Assembly: GCA_030220185.1 (NCBI GenBank)
Contig: JASPKZ010007430.1
Coordinates: 1,749,501 to 1,813,500 of the forward strand
From: Diploptera punctata
Lineage: Eukaryota > Arthropoda > Insecta > Blattodea > Blaberidae
DNA length: 64,000 nt
Direction of reading: 5' to 3'
The position numbers were made by a program, and so were the translations under genes. Position 1 is the stretch's first letter. Each line of letters begins with the position of its first letter. The notes under the pieces were generated by a model. It made no database searches. It saw nothing but the letters and a program-made list of their open reading frames with translations, and was not told where the DNA came from. Below are positions 22,063 to 33,310 of this stretch, in pieces.

Positions 22063-22530
22063 CGAGTGCTTCTAGGCGTGTTTCCTGGTCGGAAGATCTA
22101 CTTAGAATGAGCGCTGTGGACGTAGAGGGCATTGTATTAGTGGTGGGTGCAGGGTGAGCGGGCGTGGCTCTTGCTGATTGGCTAATGGTCGTCTCCTTGT
22201 TGTCACTGGTGTTAATGCATTTATTTTCTAGTGTATGAAACCAGGCCTTAGACAGTTTGATACCTTCCTCTTTTCTGTTAATATTTCCCTTATGCTTGTA
22301 TATTTCTATAGCCTCTCGGTATAATCTAGGGAAATAGTAGGAAGTTGTGGCTAAAACTTGTGTATCGTCGAATAGAATCTGGTGTCCATTCATTATGGCA
22401 TGTTCTGCTACAGCTGATTTATCCATTTCTCCTTGTCTGTAGTTTCTTTTATGTTCTGATAAACGGGTGGCTATTCTTCTTTTCGTGGTCCCTATATATG
22501 ATTTACCACACGAACAAGGAAGTCGGCCAC
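22037..22530 (-). pseudogene. Penelope GIY-YIG endonuclease domain, left arm
   Basis: The sequence CSCGKSYIGTTKRRIATRL with EHKRNY is the second half of the GIY-YIG core (YIG, then the conserved Arg), followed by a helix-rich region ending near FHTLENK. The upstream GVY half is cut by the inversion point. It differs from the right arm at only a few positions (for example Met versus Thr near MPSTST). Confidence 0.88.
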
Positions 22531-23042
22531 CTCTCTCCACTTGTGGCGTATATCGACTTCCTTGTTCGTGTGGTAAATCATATATAGGGACCACGAAAAG
22601 AAGAATAGCCACCCGTTTATCAGAACATAAAAGAAACTACAGACAAGGAGAAATGGATAAATCAGCTGTAGCAGAACATGCCATAATGAATGGACACCAG
22701 ATTCTATTCGACGATACACAAGTTTTAGCCACAACTTCCTACTATTTCCCTAGATTATACCGAGAGGCTATAGAAATATACAAGCATAAGGGAAATATTA
22801 ACAGAAAAGAGGAAGGTATCAAACTGTCTAAGGCCTGGTTTCATACACTAGAAAATAAATGCATTAACACCAGTGACAACAAGGAGACGACCATTAGCCA
22901 ATCAGCAAGAGCCACGCCCGCTCACCCTGCACCCACCACTAATACAACGCCCTCTACGTCCACAGCGCTCATTCTAAGTAGATCTTCCGACCAGGAAACA
23001 CGCCTAGAAGCACTCGCCACTGAAGATGCCCTCCGCAGTTGA
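22530..23042 (+). pseudogene. Penelope GIY-YIG endonuclease domain, right arm
   Basis: This arm retains CGVYRLPCSCGKSYIG, so both the GVY and YIG elements of the nuclease are present with 8 residues between them. RRIATRLSEHKRNY follows. The frame is open to 23042. In Penelope-like elements this domain follows the reverse transcriptase, which is missing here through 5' truncation. Confidence 0.88.
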
Positions 23043-23056
23043 GGGCGAAACGTCTG
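23018..23056 (+). ncRNA. hammerhead-ribozyme-like core, right arm
   Basis: CTGAAGA at 23020-23026, six-pair stem II (23028-23033 with 23041-23046), GAAAC at 23047-23051 and GTC directly after. It is identical to the left-arm core. Confidence 0.55.
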
Positions 23057-23384
23057 GTATCAACACCAATTATCGACCACGGCCACATAACCCGGAATCA
23101 CTCAACATTAAGGTGAGTAAAAATTTTAAGAACATGAATGAAAGCATTGTACATACATCACCGCAGATACATGGTCCATTTCAACAAGAGTTGAGGCATA
23201 AATGCAGAGGAAAAACACCATTTTGTATTGTTAAAGAGAATAACATTCCTGTAGATGAGAAAACTGTAACTCCATATATGTATGTGAAGTATAACTTATT
23301 GTTGTCTAATGCTCAGCATTTGGCAATGAAGAATTAGTTCTTGTGTAATCCAGTATTTTTCTTTGATAAAGAGAGGAGCAGCCC

Positions 23385-23515
23385 CTCTCCACTGATGATA
23401 ACCCTACAGTTACGGAAGGATTATCCAGCAGGTACCACTCGGCAAGTTTGAAGGTATTCTTTAGTCATTTCTTCTTCTTTGTTGCACAGAGGACAATTTG
23501 GATTGATATAAATTT
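23385..23515 (-). mobile_element. RNase H-bearing LINE family D, C-terminal remnant
   Basis: On the minus strand it encodes CPLCNKEEEMTKEYLQTC, the same Cys-rich tail found after the RNase H domain at 39492-39560. It is too short to be functional. Confidence 0.6.
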
Positions 23516-24114
23516 CTATTTATTGAAAGTTTTTCTAAATAATCATATTTGGTGACAAAGAAACCTCAATTATTCAAAAATCAATTTAGACGGTATGGTT
23601 TAAGATATCTAGAAAGAAATCATGTGTATATTTAATGCTGACTGTATACTTAATTACCACAAATAATTACCAGTATCAGTTAATTAGAATCAGAGATATA
23701 ATTTTTGATGAGGTAATTTTTAACACTCTTTACAATCAACTTCTCTTAAGGGTGTGTATATATATATATGAAGGTACAGAAGACTTTACACTTAACGGCT
23801 CATTCGGTGTCCCATAAAATTATAACTCAATCTATAAATCTGCAAAAAAAATTCCGAAACACGAAGAGGACATGTTGGGAAATCTTGAATGACTTATTCA
23901 AAAGTACAGTTAATTTATTTAAAAATTTATATTTATACATGAAATATTTATGTTTTATACAGAGTAAAAGAAAATAGTGGGCCAAACTTCAGGTATAAAT
24001 TCCTCATATGTAGAGATGAACCATTATAACAGCACAGGTTCAAAAATGCTTGGATGCCCAGTTAGAAGTTTACAAATGTAAGTTTATATGTTTTTAATTA
24101 TTAATTTATAAAGT
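23516..24114. other. AT-rich non-coding stretch
   Basis: No recognisable gene or repeat is seen. Confidence 0.5.
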
Positions 24115-24335
24115 AATGTTTAAATTCCCAATAAAATGTTTTCTTAAAATAGAAGCCGCCATTTGCATAACTGAAGCAAATGCTTGTAGCATTCGGCGAT
24201 CGGGAATTAACAATGTATAAGAGAAAAATGTGTGTTTAGATTGGAGTGCCTAGATAGCTCAGCGGAAGAGCATTTGCCTAGAAAGCCAAAGGTTCCTGGG
24301 TTCAAACCCCAGTCTGAGCATACAATTTTCAAATG
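24115..24335 (+). mobile_element. SINE-like repeat family 3 with tRNA-like module
   Basis: The leader is as at 8325. The tRNA-like module (24248-24320) has D arm AGCTCAGCGGAAGAGC, anticodon loop CTAGAAA and a perfect T arm CTGGG/CCCAG. Acceptor pairing is mostly kept, so this is the best preserved tRNA-like unit in the window. The upstream leader marks it as part of a repeat family rather than a tRNA gene. Confidence 0.7.
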
Positions 24336-25321
24336 TAATGTTTGTTACAATTAATTTATTAATGTGTACAAGAACTATTCAAAATGTCCACCTCCTGCCT
24401 GAATATAAGGCTGCAGCTCATTACCTCACTTACATCCAGATAGGTTATTTCTGAGAAAGCTCCACCAATCTAAGCAAGTTAATTAAAAACACAGTGAATT
24501 CACCTGTAAGTGTTAAGATTATTCATCCAATATAAGTATTGCTCTTCACAAAAACCTGGAATACAAGGTTTCACATTTAATATTTAATTTTTGGAAGTTA
24601 TATTTTGAGGTTATTTCACATGTAATATTTAATTTTAGGAAGTTATATTTTGAGGTTATTTTAATTATATTATTTTTAGTCTGGACATCTTACCTCAATA
24701 TTAATGTTGATTTGTTCTTGGACGTGTTTCAAAACAATTCTGTTTTATCGTCAGTTAGATTGGTCAATACAGTTAGGATACATTACAAAAATTTGCTCAT
24801 CTCAATGACAAACAGAATCCTTTACCTTGGTAAAATTCAAGATGACACTGATAGTGACTGAGCCAGCATAGTTGCAAATAATAACCAACATTCCCTTAAG
24901 TTGGCAATCCTGTTTCAACCATAATTCGTAGTTATCTTTGCATAATCCATAATGTTTATTTATATTACATTTTTTACATTATAACTATCTTTTAAATTCT
25001 AATTTATTTTTCAACTTTTTTCATACTTCTTCCAATGAAAACCTATATAAATACTGTATTTACATTCCTCAGGTTGCTGATCACATTCTATAATGGTTAC
25101 TGTTTGTACTTTTTTGTTGTTTTTTTTAATTAAAACAAGTTCCCAAATGTGTTACAATCCCCCACGAGTTTAATATTTACATTTAGAATTGCAAGTACAG
25201 AATGACAAATATTTATCTTACCGGGTATATTCTGCAAAGGCTTGAAGTGAGGATACAGATGGAGTGTTGCATTGCCCCTATAACAAAAATATTCACTTCA
25301 ATTGCACATATTATTAATGTT
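24336..25321. other. AT-rich non-coding stretch
   Basis: Apart from the tandem duplication at 24571-24660, nothing recognisable is seen. Confidence 0.5.
24571..24660. repeat. tandem duplication, two 45-bp units
   Basis: Two adjacent units both end in GGAAGTTATATTTTGAGG plus TTATT, with two or three differences. Confidence 0.9.
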
Positions 25322-25335
25322 ATATTTATTTAACA

Positions 25336-25751
25336 CAGCAATATATGCAATAAATTCACACAAAATGAAGTCAATACAAATTAAAGAGTGCTACAAAATG
25401 ATTCAACAACTTCAAAAACTACATAAAAGAATTCAATTGCAGTGGATACCTGCACATTGTGGAATTGCTGGAAATGAGACTGCTGATTTTCTTGCCAAAA
25501 AAGGCTCCAATCTAATTCAGAATACTACTAAAAGCTTACCTTTCACATTCATAAAAAGAATAATTAAAAACAAATATAAAACCAAACAAAACCAAGACGT
25601 ATGTAATAAAGCCAAAGACAAAAAATGGAATATTTTAGTAAAGAAGCCAGATATTATTCCAGAAATTTCACGTAAAACTACAGTAGCAAAATTTAGACTG
25701 CTTACAGAACATGACTATTTGGCCAAACATTTATATAAAATAGGAATCTAC
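25336..25751 (+). pseudogene. LINE D2 RNase H domain, upstream half
   Basis: The frame encodes LQWIPAHCGIAGNETADFLA, the C-terminal half of a retroelement RNase H (last catalytic Asp in ETADFLAK). RKTTVAKFRLLTEHD follows. The N-terminal half, with the DGS and E residues, is lost by 5' truncation. The frame is interrupted at 25751 by LINE A4 and continues at 39492 with the Cys-rich tail. A closer-to-complete relative is at 44467-45270. Confidence 0.88.
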
Positions 25752-25791
25752 TTACCTTACTTACTCACTGGCACTATCGAACCCGTAGGTT
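25752..25791 (-). mobile_element. LINE A4 3' tail, separated from its body by the Gypsy insertion
   Basis: On the minus strand this is AACCTACGGGTTCGATAGTG, then the TAAG-repeat tail of family A. Its continuation is at 36251. It abuts the LINE D target repeat ATAGGAATCTAC (25740-25751). Confidence 0.9.
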
Positions 25792-26275
25792 AAAACCGGA
25801 TATTTATCCCCATATAAAAATAATAAGGGTTTTTGTTTTGTTTATAATTATATTTATTTATATGAAGAATGGACATCAGATTGATTTATAGAATTCATAT
25901 TTTTTTATAAGTATAAAAAAAAAAAATAACTGGTCAATATAAACTGTTAATACAGTTAGATGTTTTTATAACTGATGCAGTATGTAAAATACTTCAAATA
26001 TTCAAATTGAAAATTTTTATAAAGAAATAAATGGGATTGGACGAAGAGGATAGAAGTTAGCTTGAAAATACTCCTTCCTTTTCTGTTGGACCAATCAGAC
26101 CATAGAGATTATAACTGAAATAACAAGATGGCTACAATACTTGAAGATGGTCGGTCATGTTCAGCGACTGCTCCTTAAAGAATAAGGAAATAATTGTTTA
26201 TTTTATTGATGTTGGTTGAAAGAAATAGTGTTAAAAGTATGAAAGATAATATAGTGATATAATAGTCATCCATCT
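25792..26275 (+). repeat. Gypsy 5' LTR, first part
   Basis: It matches 35378-35859 base for base except for one A-run. The LTR is interrupted at the exact duplicated target AATAGTCATCCATCT (26261-26275 and 28990-29004). Confidence 0.95.
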
Positions 26276-28989
26276 AAGAAGAAACTTAAAGGAACGAAAG
26301 AAACACAAAATTATGTACAAATATATAGCGGTGTCGACAGGAAAACCCATGGACAAGCTGGAGTAATGATTTGGATTAATAAAACCATAAGAAATAAAAT
26401 TCAACACTACACTTACTGGAATGAAAGAATATTAGAGCTTCGACTGAAAATAAATAGAGGTAATTTGACAGTTCTTGGTGTATATGCACCAGAGGAAGGC
26501 CGTGAAGAAGACAATGAAGAATTTTATAAAATATTACAAGAAATTTATAGCAAAATTAATAGAAATGATTACATTCTCATAATAGGAGATTTAAATGCCA
26601 GAGTGGGCAATGCTCAAGTCAACAATAATATTGGAACATTTGGCGAACCAACCAGCAATAGGAATGGGACAAGATTAACAGATTTTGCTATCTACAATGA
26701 ACTGAAAATAACGAATACCTTTTAAAATCATAGAAAAACATACATAAAGATACCTGGCATCGTCAGGACTTTCAAATCAATCATTGATGATTTCATTGCA
26801 AATAATAAGATTTTAAAATTGTTTCTCGATTTGTCAGAGCCTACAGAGGATATGATATTGGTGCAGATCACTACCTAGTAGAAGCAAGAATAAGATTTCC
26901 ACCAAGATGGTTAAAAAAGAAGAAAACAACAACAGAGCATAGAACCAAAAGTACAAGGTAAAATTATTTTATGATGACAGCATGAAATGGTTATATTCGA
27001 GAAGAATTCAGCAATATAATGGCTACAACTCCAGAAAGTAATGATGTCGAAGAAGAATGGAAAAAAAACATTAAAATGATAATTCAAAATGCAGCTAATG
27101 AAACTTTAGGAAAAGTAAATATACAACAAGGAAGAAATAGAACTCTAAAAATCTGGGATGATCAAATAAAACAATTGATTGAAGAAAAAAATGCAGCTTA
27201 TAAAAAATATTTGAACACAAAGAAAGTAGAAAATGAAATAGAATTCAAACGCTGTAGAGCTATTGTTAAGAGGGAAATAAGAAAGAGCATAGGAAAACAT
27301 GGTTAAATTTTGTTACACATTTAGAATCAGATTTGCATAAGCTCCAACCTAATGCCTTCAAAATATTAAAACATTTGAATAAAGATATTAAAGAATCTAC
27401 CAAAATTAATTTGCGGAGTAACAAAAGAAGATTTTTTCAATTATTATAAAAGTCTTTGGACTGACAATAGCTATGAAGATACAATTTTCCGAAATAATAA
27501 TGAGACAGATTCCATAATATCATTGGAAGAATTGAACAATAGTTTAAAGAAATTAAAAAATGGGAAGGCAACTGGCACAGATGGTTTTGAATTCTGAATT
27601 GTACAAATATGCAGGCAAACAGTTCCATGAAAGACTGTTGTCCTTCTTTAATAATGTATTCAAAAATGCAGATATACCACAAGAATGGAAGACAAGCATT
27701 GTTATACCCCTGTTCAAGAAAGGAGACAAGAGAAAAATGGGACAACTATAGGGGAATCAGTTGTTAAACACATGCTACAAAATTTATGCAGACATTTTTA
27801 ATGGAAAATTGAAAAGTTTCAGTGAAAAAATTCCTTATGGAATGTCAAAATGGATTTAGGAAAGGACGATCTTGTATTGATTCAGCATTTTCTGTTAAAC
27901 TATTTGCTTGAAAAAAGAAGAGAATTCAACTTAGAAACACATTTTGCTTTCATAGATTTTGAAAAAGCTTTTCGACACAGTCAAGAGATCAAAACTCTTA
28001 AATATATTAGAAGACAGAAATATACCAAATTTACTTCGGCAGAACATACAAAATATTTACAAAGACAACACCATAAAGATTAAATTAAATAACAGATTTT
28101 CTGAAGAAGGAATTATAAATCGTTGGTGTGAGACAAGGCTGCCCCCTATCCCCAACACTCTTTGCAATTTATATCAATGAAGTAATATGTTGCTGGAACA
28201 AAACATATAAATTCGGAATAAGAATATCAGAAAATAGAAAATTAAACACCCTATTGTTTGCGGATGACCAAATAATAATAGCAAATTCCGAAGATAATCT
28301 ACAGAAAGGTCTGTATGAACTTAACAAAATTACAGAAGAATATGGATTAAAGATATCTACAGAAAAAACAAAAATTATGGCATTTCAAGGTGTAGATCCT
28401 GTCAGAAGTAAAATTGTACTGGACAATAAAATTTTGGAGCAGGTGAATAATTTTACATATCTAGGATGCAATATCTCATATGAAGAAGAAAAGGATGTTG
28501 TAAATGCAAAAATATCTAAATTTTTAAGAATTTTAGGGTTAATAAATTCTATCTTCAAGCCACAGTTAGTGCCAAAAGCATTCAAGACTGAAAGTGTATA
28601 AAACACTGGCTCTTCCAACTCTTTTGTATGGTAGCGAAGTATGGACGTTGAAACAGAAGGATATACAGAGACTTAGATCTGCTGAAATGAGATATCTTCG
28701 GAGGACTGCAGGATACACACTACTAGATCACAAAAAAAATGAAGACATCTTAGAAGAATTACACATGGAATCTTTAGAAAACAAAATTTCTGATTATAAG
28801 TCAAGATGGATACAACATGTTCATCGAATGGAAGATCACAGAATACCCAAACTAATGTTAAGATATCAACCTGCAGGAAGAAGAAAACCAGGACGTCCAC
28901 TCAAAAGACTTCTGGATGGTGTTTCTCTTGAGGCCGAAACAGGTCAACAAATGGCCTAAATTCGTGAATGTACTATGATGATGATGATG
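26276..28989 (+). mobile_element. RTE-type LINE (family G) inserted in the Gypsy 5' LTR
   Basis: It is 5' truncated inside the endonuclease. Exact 15-bp target repeats flank it, and it ends in an ATG/GAT-repeat tail. The endonuclease piece (26366-26725) has LGVYAPEEGREED and GDLNARVGN. Reverse transcriptase pieces follow: KNGKATGTDGF (27565), WKTSIVIPLFKKGD (27700), RQGCPLSPTLFAIYINEV (28130), LLFADDQIII (28250). The C-terminal piece (28594-28959) has YGSEVWTLKQKD and GRRKPGRPLKR. Many frameshifts break it. Confidence 0.92.
28128..28601 (+). pseudogene. LINE G reverse transcriptase palm, open segment
   Basis: This 157-codon piece keeps the catalytic FADD and the following EKTKIMAFQG and NNFTYLGCNI blocks. 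One frameshift then separates it from the thumb/C-terminal piece at 28594-28959. The upstream fingers are split over three frames. Confidence 0.88.
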
Positions 28990-29004
28990 AATAGTCATCC
29001 ATCT

Positions 29005-29396
29005 TGGTGAAAAACAGTTTCTAAGTGAAAATAATGAATAATAATGACTGGATTGACCGTTAGCATTCGTCATCCATTAAATACATAAAATGGTAATCTT
29101 CTAGAAGTGAAAAATATCAACCGAAGCCGGAATCTTTTGGAACTTTTAAATTACAAGATTCATCTTGACCAAAGTGAAAGTTTTAAATAAACTAACTTAT
29201 CGTTCAACTGTTAATAAAGTGTTGTTATTTGTGTAAGAAACTTTTCCTCATTCCCCTGAAGAGAGTTATTAGTGCCGTGGCAGATTTAAAGTGATTTAAG
29301 TTATATCACAAATCTTCAACTTCGGATATCTCACCGAGAAACCCAACTTTAAATGTCTCCACAACGAGGGGCACAAAATAAAAATACAGCTTCAAA
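29005..29396 (+). repeat. Gypsy 5' LTR, second part
   Basis: It continues the 5' LTR after the LINE G insertion and matches 35860-36250. It ends CAGCTTCAA immediately before the primer-binding site. Confidence 0.95.
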
Positions 29397-29419
29397 TGGC
29401 GCATCAACGAGGGCTCGAA
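29397..29419 (+). promoter_or_regulatory. Gypsy primer-binding site, tRNA-Lys-like
   Basis: The TGGCGC...CAACGAGGG...CTCGAA order just after the LTR resembles the complement of an insect tRNA-Lys 3' end, allowing small indels. Position and the leading TGG support it; the exact tRNA is an inference. Confidence 0.5.
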
Positions 29420-29593
29420 TGGGAATCGAACCAGGGACCTGTAAACCTGAATCGAACCAAGGACCACGAGAATGAGGAAAGTAATAAAAATCTTCAAAAG
29501 TGAGTACAGTTAAAATTTATATGTGAAAAGTGAATTAGTGTATAATAACAATTAATGCTTTTAAGAAATAGGAAAATATTAAAATACCCAACA

Positions 29594-31012
29594 ATGGCCA
29601 ATAACGAAAATACAACTTGTAAAACTGTTAATATTGAAAACGAACAAATTAGTGAAGGCCAAGAAAATTTAATTTTGTGTAACAATGAAAATAATGAAAC
29701 TAATGATACACCTCCTTGGGTAGCATTATTAATAAGTAAATTAGAGAAGAATAGTGCAGAATTAAAAGAAATTAGGAAAGACAATTCAAATCTCAGTAAT
29801 AAATTAGAAAAGAATAGTGATGAATTAAAAGAAATTAGGAATGACAATTCAAATCTCAGTAATAAATTAGAAAAGAATAGTGATGAATTAAAAGAAATTA
29901 GGAATGACAATTCGAATCTCAGCAATAAAATTGATACAAATATTTCCAATCTTAGTAAAGAAATTAAAGAAAATAACTTAAAACTAGATGAAAAATTAGA
30001 AAGCATTAGGTTAGAATGCAAACAAAACAATTCTAAACTGGAAAAGAGAATAGTAAATATAGCCAAAGATTGTAAAAATGAGATAGAAAAATGTAATGAA
30101 AAGATTGATGAAACTCATAATCAAATAGAAACATCTTTGATTGAGGTAAGGCAAAGTTGCCAAGATAAAATCGAAGAATTAGGAACTAAAGTCGAAGATA
30201 GACTAAAAATTTCCGAAGAAAGTGTTATCTTAGGTAATGAAGAACTTCAATCAAAGATAACAAATGAAGTAATTATTATAAAAGAACAAGTTGAAGGATG
30301 GATAACTAAGATTGTTGAACTTGAAAACAAATATGTGTCAAAAACTAGTGAAAAGGAGATTGAGGTTATGTCAGGACATTCTAGTAATGTTAATAATGAT
30401 CCTCCTTCTAGTAGTAGTAGTAAAAATGTATGTAAAATTCCTGCTAATCTTTTAGGGGAAATTAACTTACCTAATTTTGGTGATACTGTAGGCCAAAGCC
30501 CTACTGATTTCATTAGGGAAATTGAAGAATACTTCGAAATCAAAGGAATAGAAGACAAGTTCAGAATGTTCTTCATAAGAAAAAGTTTAAAAGACAATGC
30601 AGAGTCTTGGTTTAAGATAGCTTGCCATGATTCAATGACTTATCAAACATTTAAAAATGCTTTCTTAGGTTACTACTGGGGACCAGAAAGACAAAACAAA
30701 CTTAGGTTAGACCTAACTAGTGGAAAATTCTCCAACAATGGTAAACAAGGTTATCTTAATTATTTCTTGGAGAAGGCAAAAATGGCATCATTGTTACAGC
30801 CTCCAATAGATGAGAGAACTTTAATTTCTATGTTATCGCATCACTTCCCAGATGAGATTAGATATCATTTGATAGTAGCCAGACCACAAAATGTTTCTGA
30901 AATGTTAGAGTTGTTAGCTCTACTAGAGAATAAAAGAGAAGTAGATAAATGTAGTAAAAGAAATTTATTTGGGGAGGGGCAGAGCCCTATAATAAGAAAG
31001 GTAATTTTGTAA
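29594..31012 (+). CDS. gag: Gypsy gag, capsid part, open
   Basis: I take the ATG at 29594 (context ACAATGG) over the in-frame ATG at 29555. The N-terminal 220 residues are a charged coiled coil built on three near-identical 21-residue units (LEKNSDELKEIRNDNSNLSN; DNA 29738-29926), followed by more heptads. A retrotransposon capsid domain follows (IPANLLGEINLPNFG; PTDFIREIEEYFEIKGIED; SWFKIA; LRLDLTSGKF; LISMLSHHFPDEIRYHL). The frame ends at 31012 after a shift in a G-rich run near 30971-30979. The basic, Asn/Arg-rich nucleocapsid-like remainder continues in another frame to about 31461. Confidence 0.9.
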   Translation: MANNENTTCKTVNIENEQISEGQENLILCNNENNETNDTPPWVALLISKLEKNSAELKEIRKDNSNLSNKLEKNSDELKEIRNDNSNLSNKLEKNSDELKEIRNDNSNLSNKIDTNISNLSKEIKENNLKLDEKLESIRLECKQNNSKLEKRIVNIAKDCKNEIEKCNEKIDETHNQIETSLIEVRQSCQDKIEELGTKVEDRLKISEESVILGNEELQSKITNEVIIIKEQVEGWITKIVELENKYVSKTSEKEIEVMSGHSSNVNNDPPSSSSSKNVCKIPANLLGEINLPNFGDTVGQSPTDFIREIEEYFEIKGIEDKFRMFFIRKSLKDNAESWFKIACHDSMTYQTFKNAFLGYYWGPERQNKLRLDLTSGKFSNNGKQGYLNYFLEKAKMASLLQPPIDERTLISMLSHHFPDEIRYHLIVARPQNVSEMLELLALLENKREVDKCSKRNLFGEGQSPIIRKVIL

Positions 31013-31016
31013 CTAA

Positions 31017-31461
31017 AAGAAATGATGAATATCATAATGAGAATAGAGAAAGAAGTTTCAAACAGGGCAACAATAATAATAGGTTTGTTCAAAATAGAAA
31101 CAGCCCAAATAAAAATAGGATGACTAATAATTATAGTAACAATAACCAGAATGGATGGTTCAAACGTAATGAAAATAGGAATGACAGACAAATTAATTAT
31201 ATGGATGTTAACAGAGTAGGAGAAAATAGAAATAGGTATTGGACTTCTCCCTGTAGAGGTAAAAGAAGAAGGAATACCTATGGTAATGAAAATAAAGGGT
31301 ATTTCCAACGACAACAAAATTGTCAAATTAATGAAACTAGTGATAGGACAGAGCAAAATAGAATAGACTCTGTAACTATTCACAACCAAAGTCAAGATAT
31401 ACCTAGTAATGAAAATGACCACGAAGTAAATCACAGGATACCTCATGCTTTAAACGCATAG
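31017..31461 (+). pseudogene. Gypsy gag C-terminal, Asn/Arg-rich tail
   Basis: This open frame follows gag after a one-base shift. It is very rich in Asn and Arg (NNYSNNNQNGWFKRNENRND). No CCHC knuckle is seen. It probably served nucleic-acid binding. Confidence 0.7.
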
Positions 31462-31734
31462 AAGGTACATTAAAGACTCCGCAATGTACCTCAATCGTTA
31501 TGAACTTAGGGGTCCAAAATAGATGCTTTGATAGGTTTCAAAATTTAGAAATTGTACCAGCAAATATGAGAGGAGATAGTAAGTTATGTACCTCAAGACA
31601 GCGAGATAGCATAATATTGAATAATCATTTGAATATTTCTAAGAATCAGGATACTATGCCTGTTACTAATAAAGAATTAAATGTCATAGGACGACCACCC
31701 AAAATTAAAGTAAATATTTTTAACAATGATGTAC

Positions 31735-32143
31735 TTGCATAGCGGATAGTGGCTGCTCAAACACAACAATAGATCAGAAATTTTATAATTTCTTAGTCAA
31801 CAAAGGGAATAAGATAATGACTGTAAGAATATGTGGAGTGTATTGTACTCTTGCGATAGGCAAGAAGAAACTGCCAATTAAGCTACAGTGCCTTCTAGAT
31901 TTACATATCGGAGGATATTACTTCAGTGCAATATGTTTAATTTCTCCATACTTGTCTTGTGATATGTTAATAGGCTGCGACCTGTTGGAGCAATATAATG
32001 CCATAATAAATTTTGAGTGTAAGAATATTTCCTTGTATAATGAAGATAATGTGAGAGTCGTCATCCCATTTGATAATGAATATGAGGAGAATAAGAATCT
32101 AAGTAAGAAGGAGAGTGACATTGCTGAAGAACACTTTTTATAG
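31735..32143 (+). pseudogene. Gypsy aspartic protease
   Basis: The catalytic triplet lies in IADSGCSNTTI near 31744-31776. LIGCDLLEQYNAIINF near 31966 is the C-terminal flap/ALIG-equivalent block of retropepsins. The upstream frame stops just before the active site, so the protease is out of frame with what precedes it. Confidence 0.85.
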
Positions 32144-32450
32144 AGAATATTGTTGTTCACGAGGAGAGGGAATTGGTGAATGGCCGTGGATGCCAAATGC
32201 AAGATAATATTGCAGTTAATTGTACTTCCGACAAAAGTGTCGAGGGCGAAGATAGCCTTAATAATGAAAATGGTTGTGCTGACGATTATGTCGCATGTAA
32301 ATGTTGTGATTTAGAATGTGTCTCTTGCAATACTGAGTATGATGAAATTCCTCTATTATATGGTGTGAGTGACGAACTTGATAAAGACATCTGTGAAATG
32401 ATAAAGGAAAAAGTCAAAGACACTCATGGCATAAACATGAACAGAAAGGC

Positions 32451-33310
32451 ATGTTGTATGACATCTTAATGAAAAATAAGAGTTCTTTTTCTTCGAAGCC
32501 AGGATTGTGCAACTGTTTTAAATATTCCTTTAAAGTGATGGAACATCCACCTATAAATATTAAAAGTAGACCCATCCCTATTGCTATCAGAGAGCAGGCA
32601 GATCAAATGATAGATGACATGTTAAAGCAAGGAATAATACAGAAATCTGATTCTCCTTACGCCAACCATATTTGCTGGGTGCTAAAACCTAATGGCAAAA
32701 TTCGCCTGTGTTTAGACAGTCGTAGGACTAATTCTTTCACTGTCCGGGATAATTATAGGCCCGAGACAATTGAAGCATCTATAGCAAATATGAAAACAGG
32801 TAGATTTATTAGTTCTATTGATTTTAACTTCTTCATTTTGGCAGATAGAACTAGACCCCAAAGTTCGACCCTATACAGCTTTTATACATAATGGAAAAGT
32901 ATATGAATTTACCAGGTGTGCATTCGGTCTAAGAAATAGCGGAAGTGCGCTTCTTAGAGCCCTAGATATTGCACTATCTGATGATGTTAAAAGACATTGT
33001 ACTATATATGTTGACGATGCAAATTATTATTGATAATGTTTTTGAGAATCATATATCTCATATTGATTTAATGTTGTCTCAATTAAAGAATAGTGGAATG
33101 ACAGTCAGCCTAGAAAAGTCTGTGTTTGTTAGGTCGGAGGTTCAATTCCTAGGATATAGGATCTCTAATAAAGGGATTACTCCTGACCCAGACAAGGTTC
33201 AAGGAATCTTAGAAATTCCTTCACCAAAGAACATAAAACAACTTCGTAGATTTTTTAGGAATCTTAAATTACTATTCGAAGTTTGTCATCAACTATGCCT
33301 CAGCGGTTAG
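32451..33310 (+). pseudogene. Gypsy reverse transcriptase, three frames
   Basis: Segments: 32451-32819 has PIPIAIREQADQMIDDMLKQ, GIIQKSDSPYA, VLKPNGKIRLCLDSRRTN. From 32818, FWQIELDPKVRPYTAF (first catalytic Asp block just upstream) leads to CAFGLRNSG and YVDD near 33009. The final piece to 33310 has FLGYRISNKGITPDPDKV. Frame changes occur at a T run (32822-32825), just after YVDD, and at a T run (33251-33256). Confidence 0.92.

Larger units (their letters stand above)
21936..23109. mobile_element. Penelope-like retroelement, head-to-head palindromic copy
   Basis: Two nearly identical arms (about 21973-22526 reversed, about 22553-23106 forward) each encode the same C-terminal GIY-YIG domain and end in the same terminal repeat. 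The arms meet at 22527-22552. The whole is bounded by the exact 13-bp repeat AAGGTGAGTAAAA (21923-21935 and 23110-23122). A 36-base tail at the left end only (GAATGCAGGCTTTCACGG) breaks the symmetry. Inverted and tandem copies with a short tail are known for Penelope-like elements. No reverse transcriptase portion is present. Confidence 0.88.

Noticed and set aside
22345..22734. 80-codon frames on each strand in the Penelope palindrome
   Set aside because: They are antisense shadows of the GIY-YIG coding sequence.
21936..23109. Pure assembly artefact producing a palindrome
   Set aside because: The arms differ at a few bases, a tail is present on one side only, and a target duplication encloses the unit, so a biological origin is more likely; read support would settle it.
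24248..24320. A functional tRNA gene
   Set aside because: The cloverleaf is good in the D and T arms, but the acceptor has mismatches and the same unit with a common leader occurs at two other places, so it is a SINE-type repeat.
29738..29926. CRISPR-like or satellite repeat
   Set aside because: The repeat units are in-frame coding heptads of Gag without spacers.
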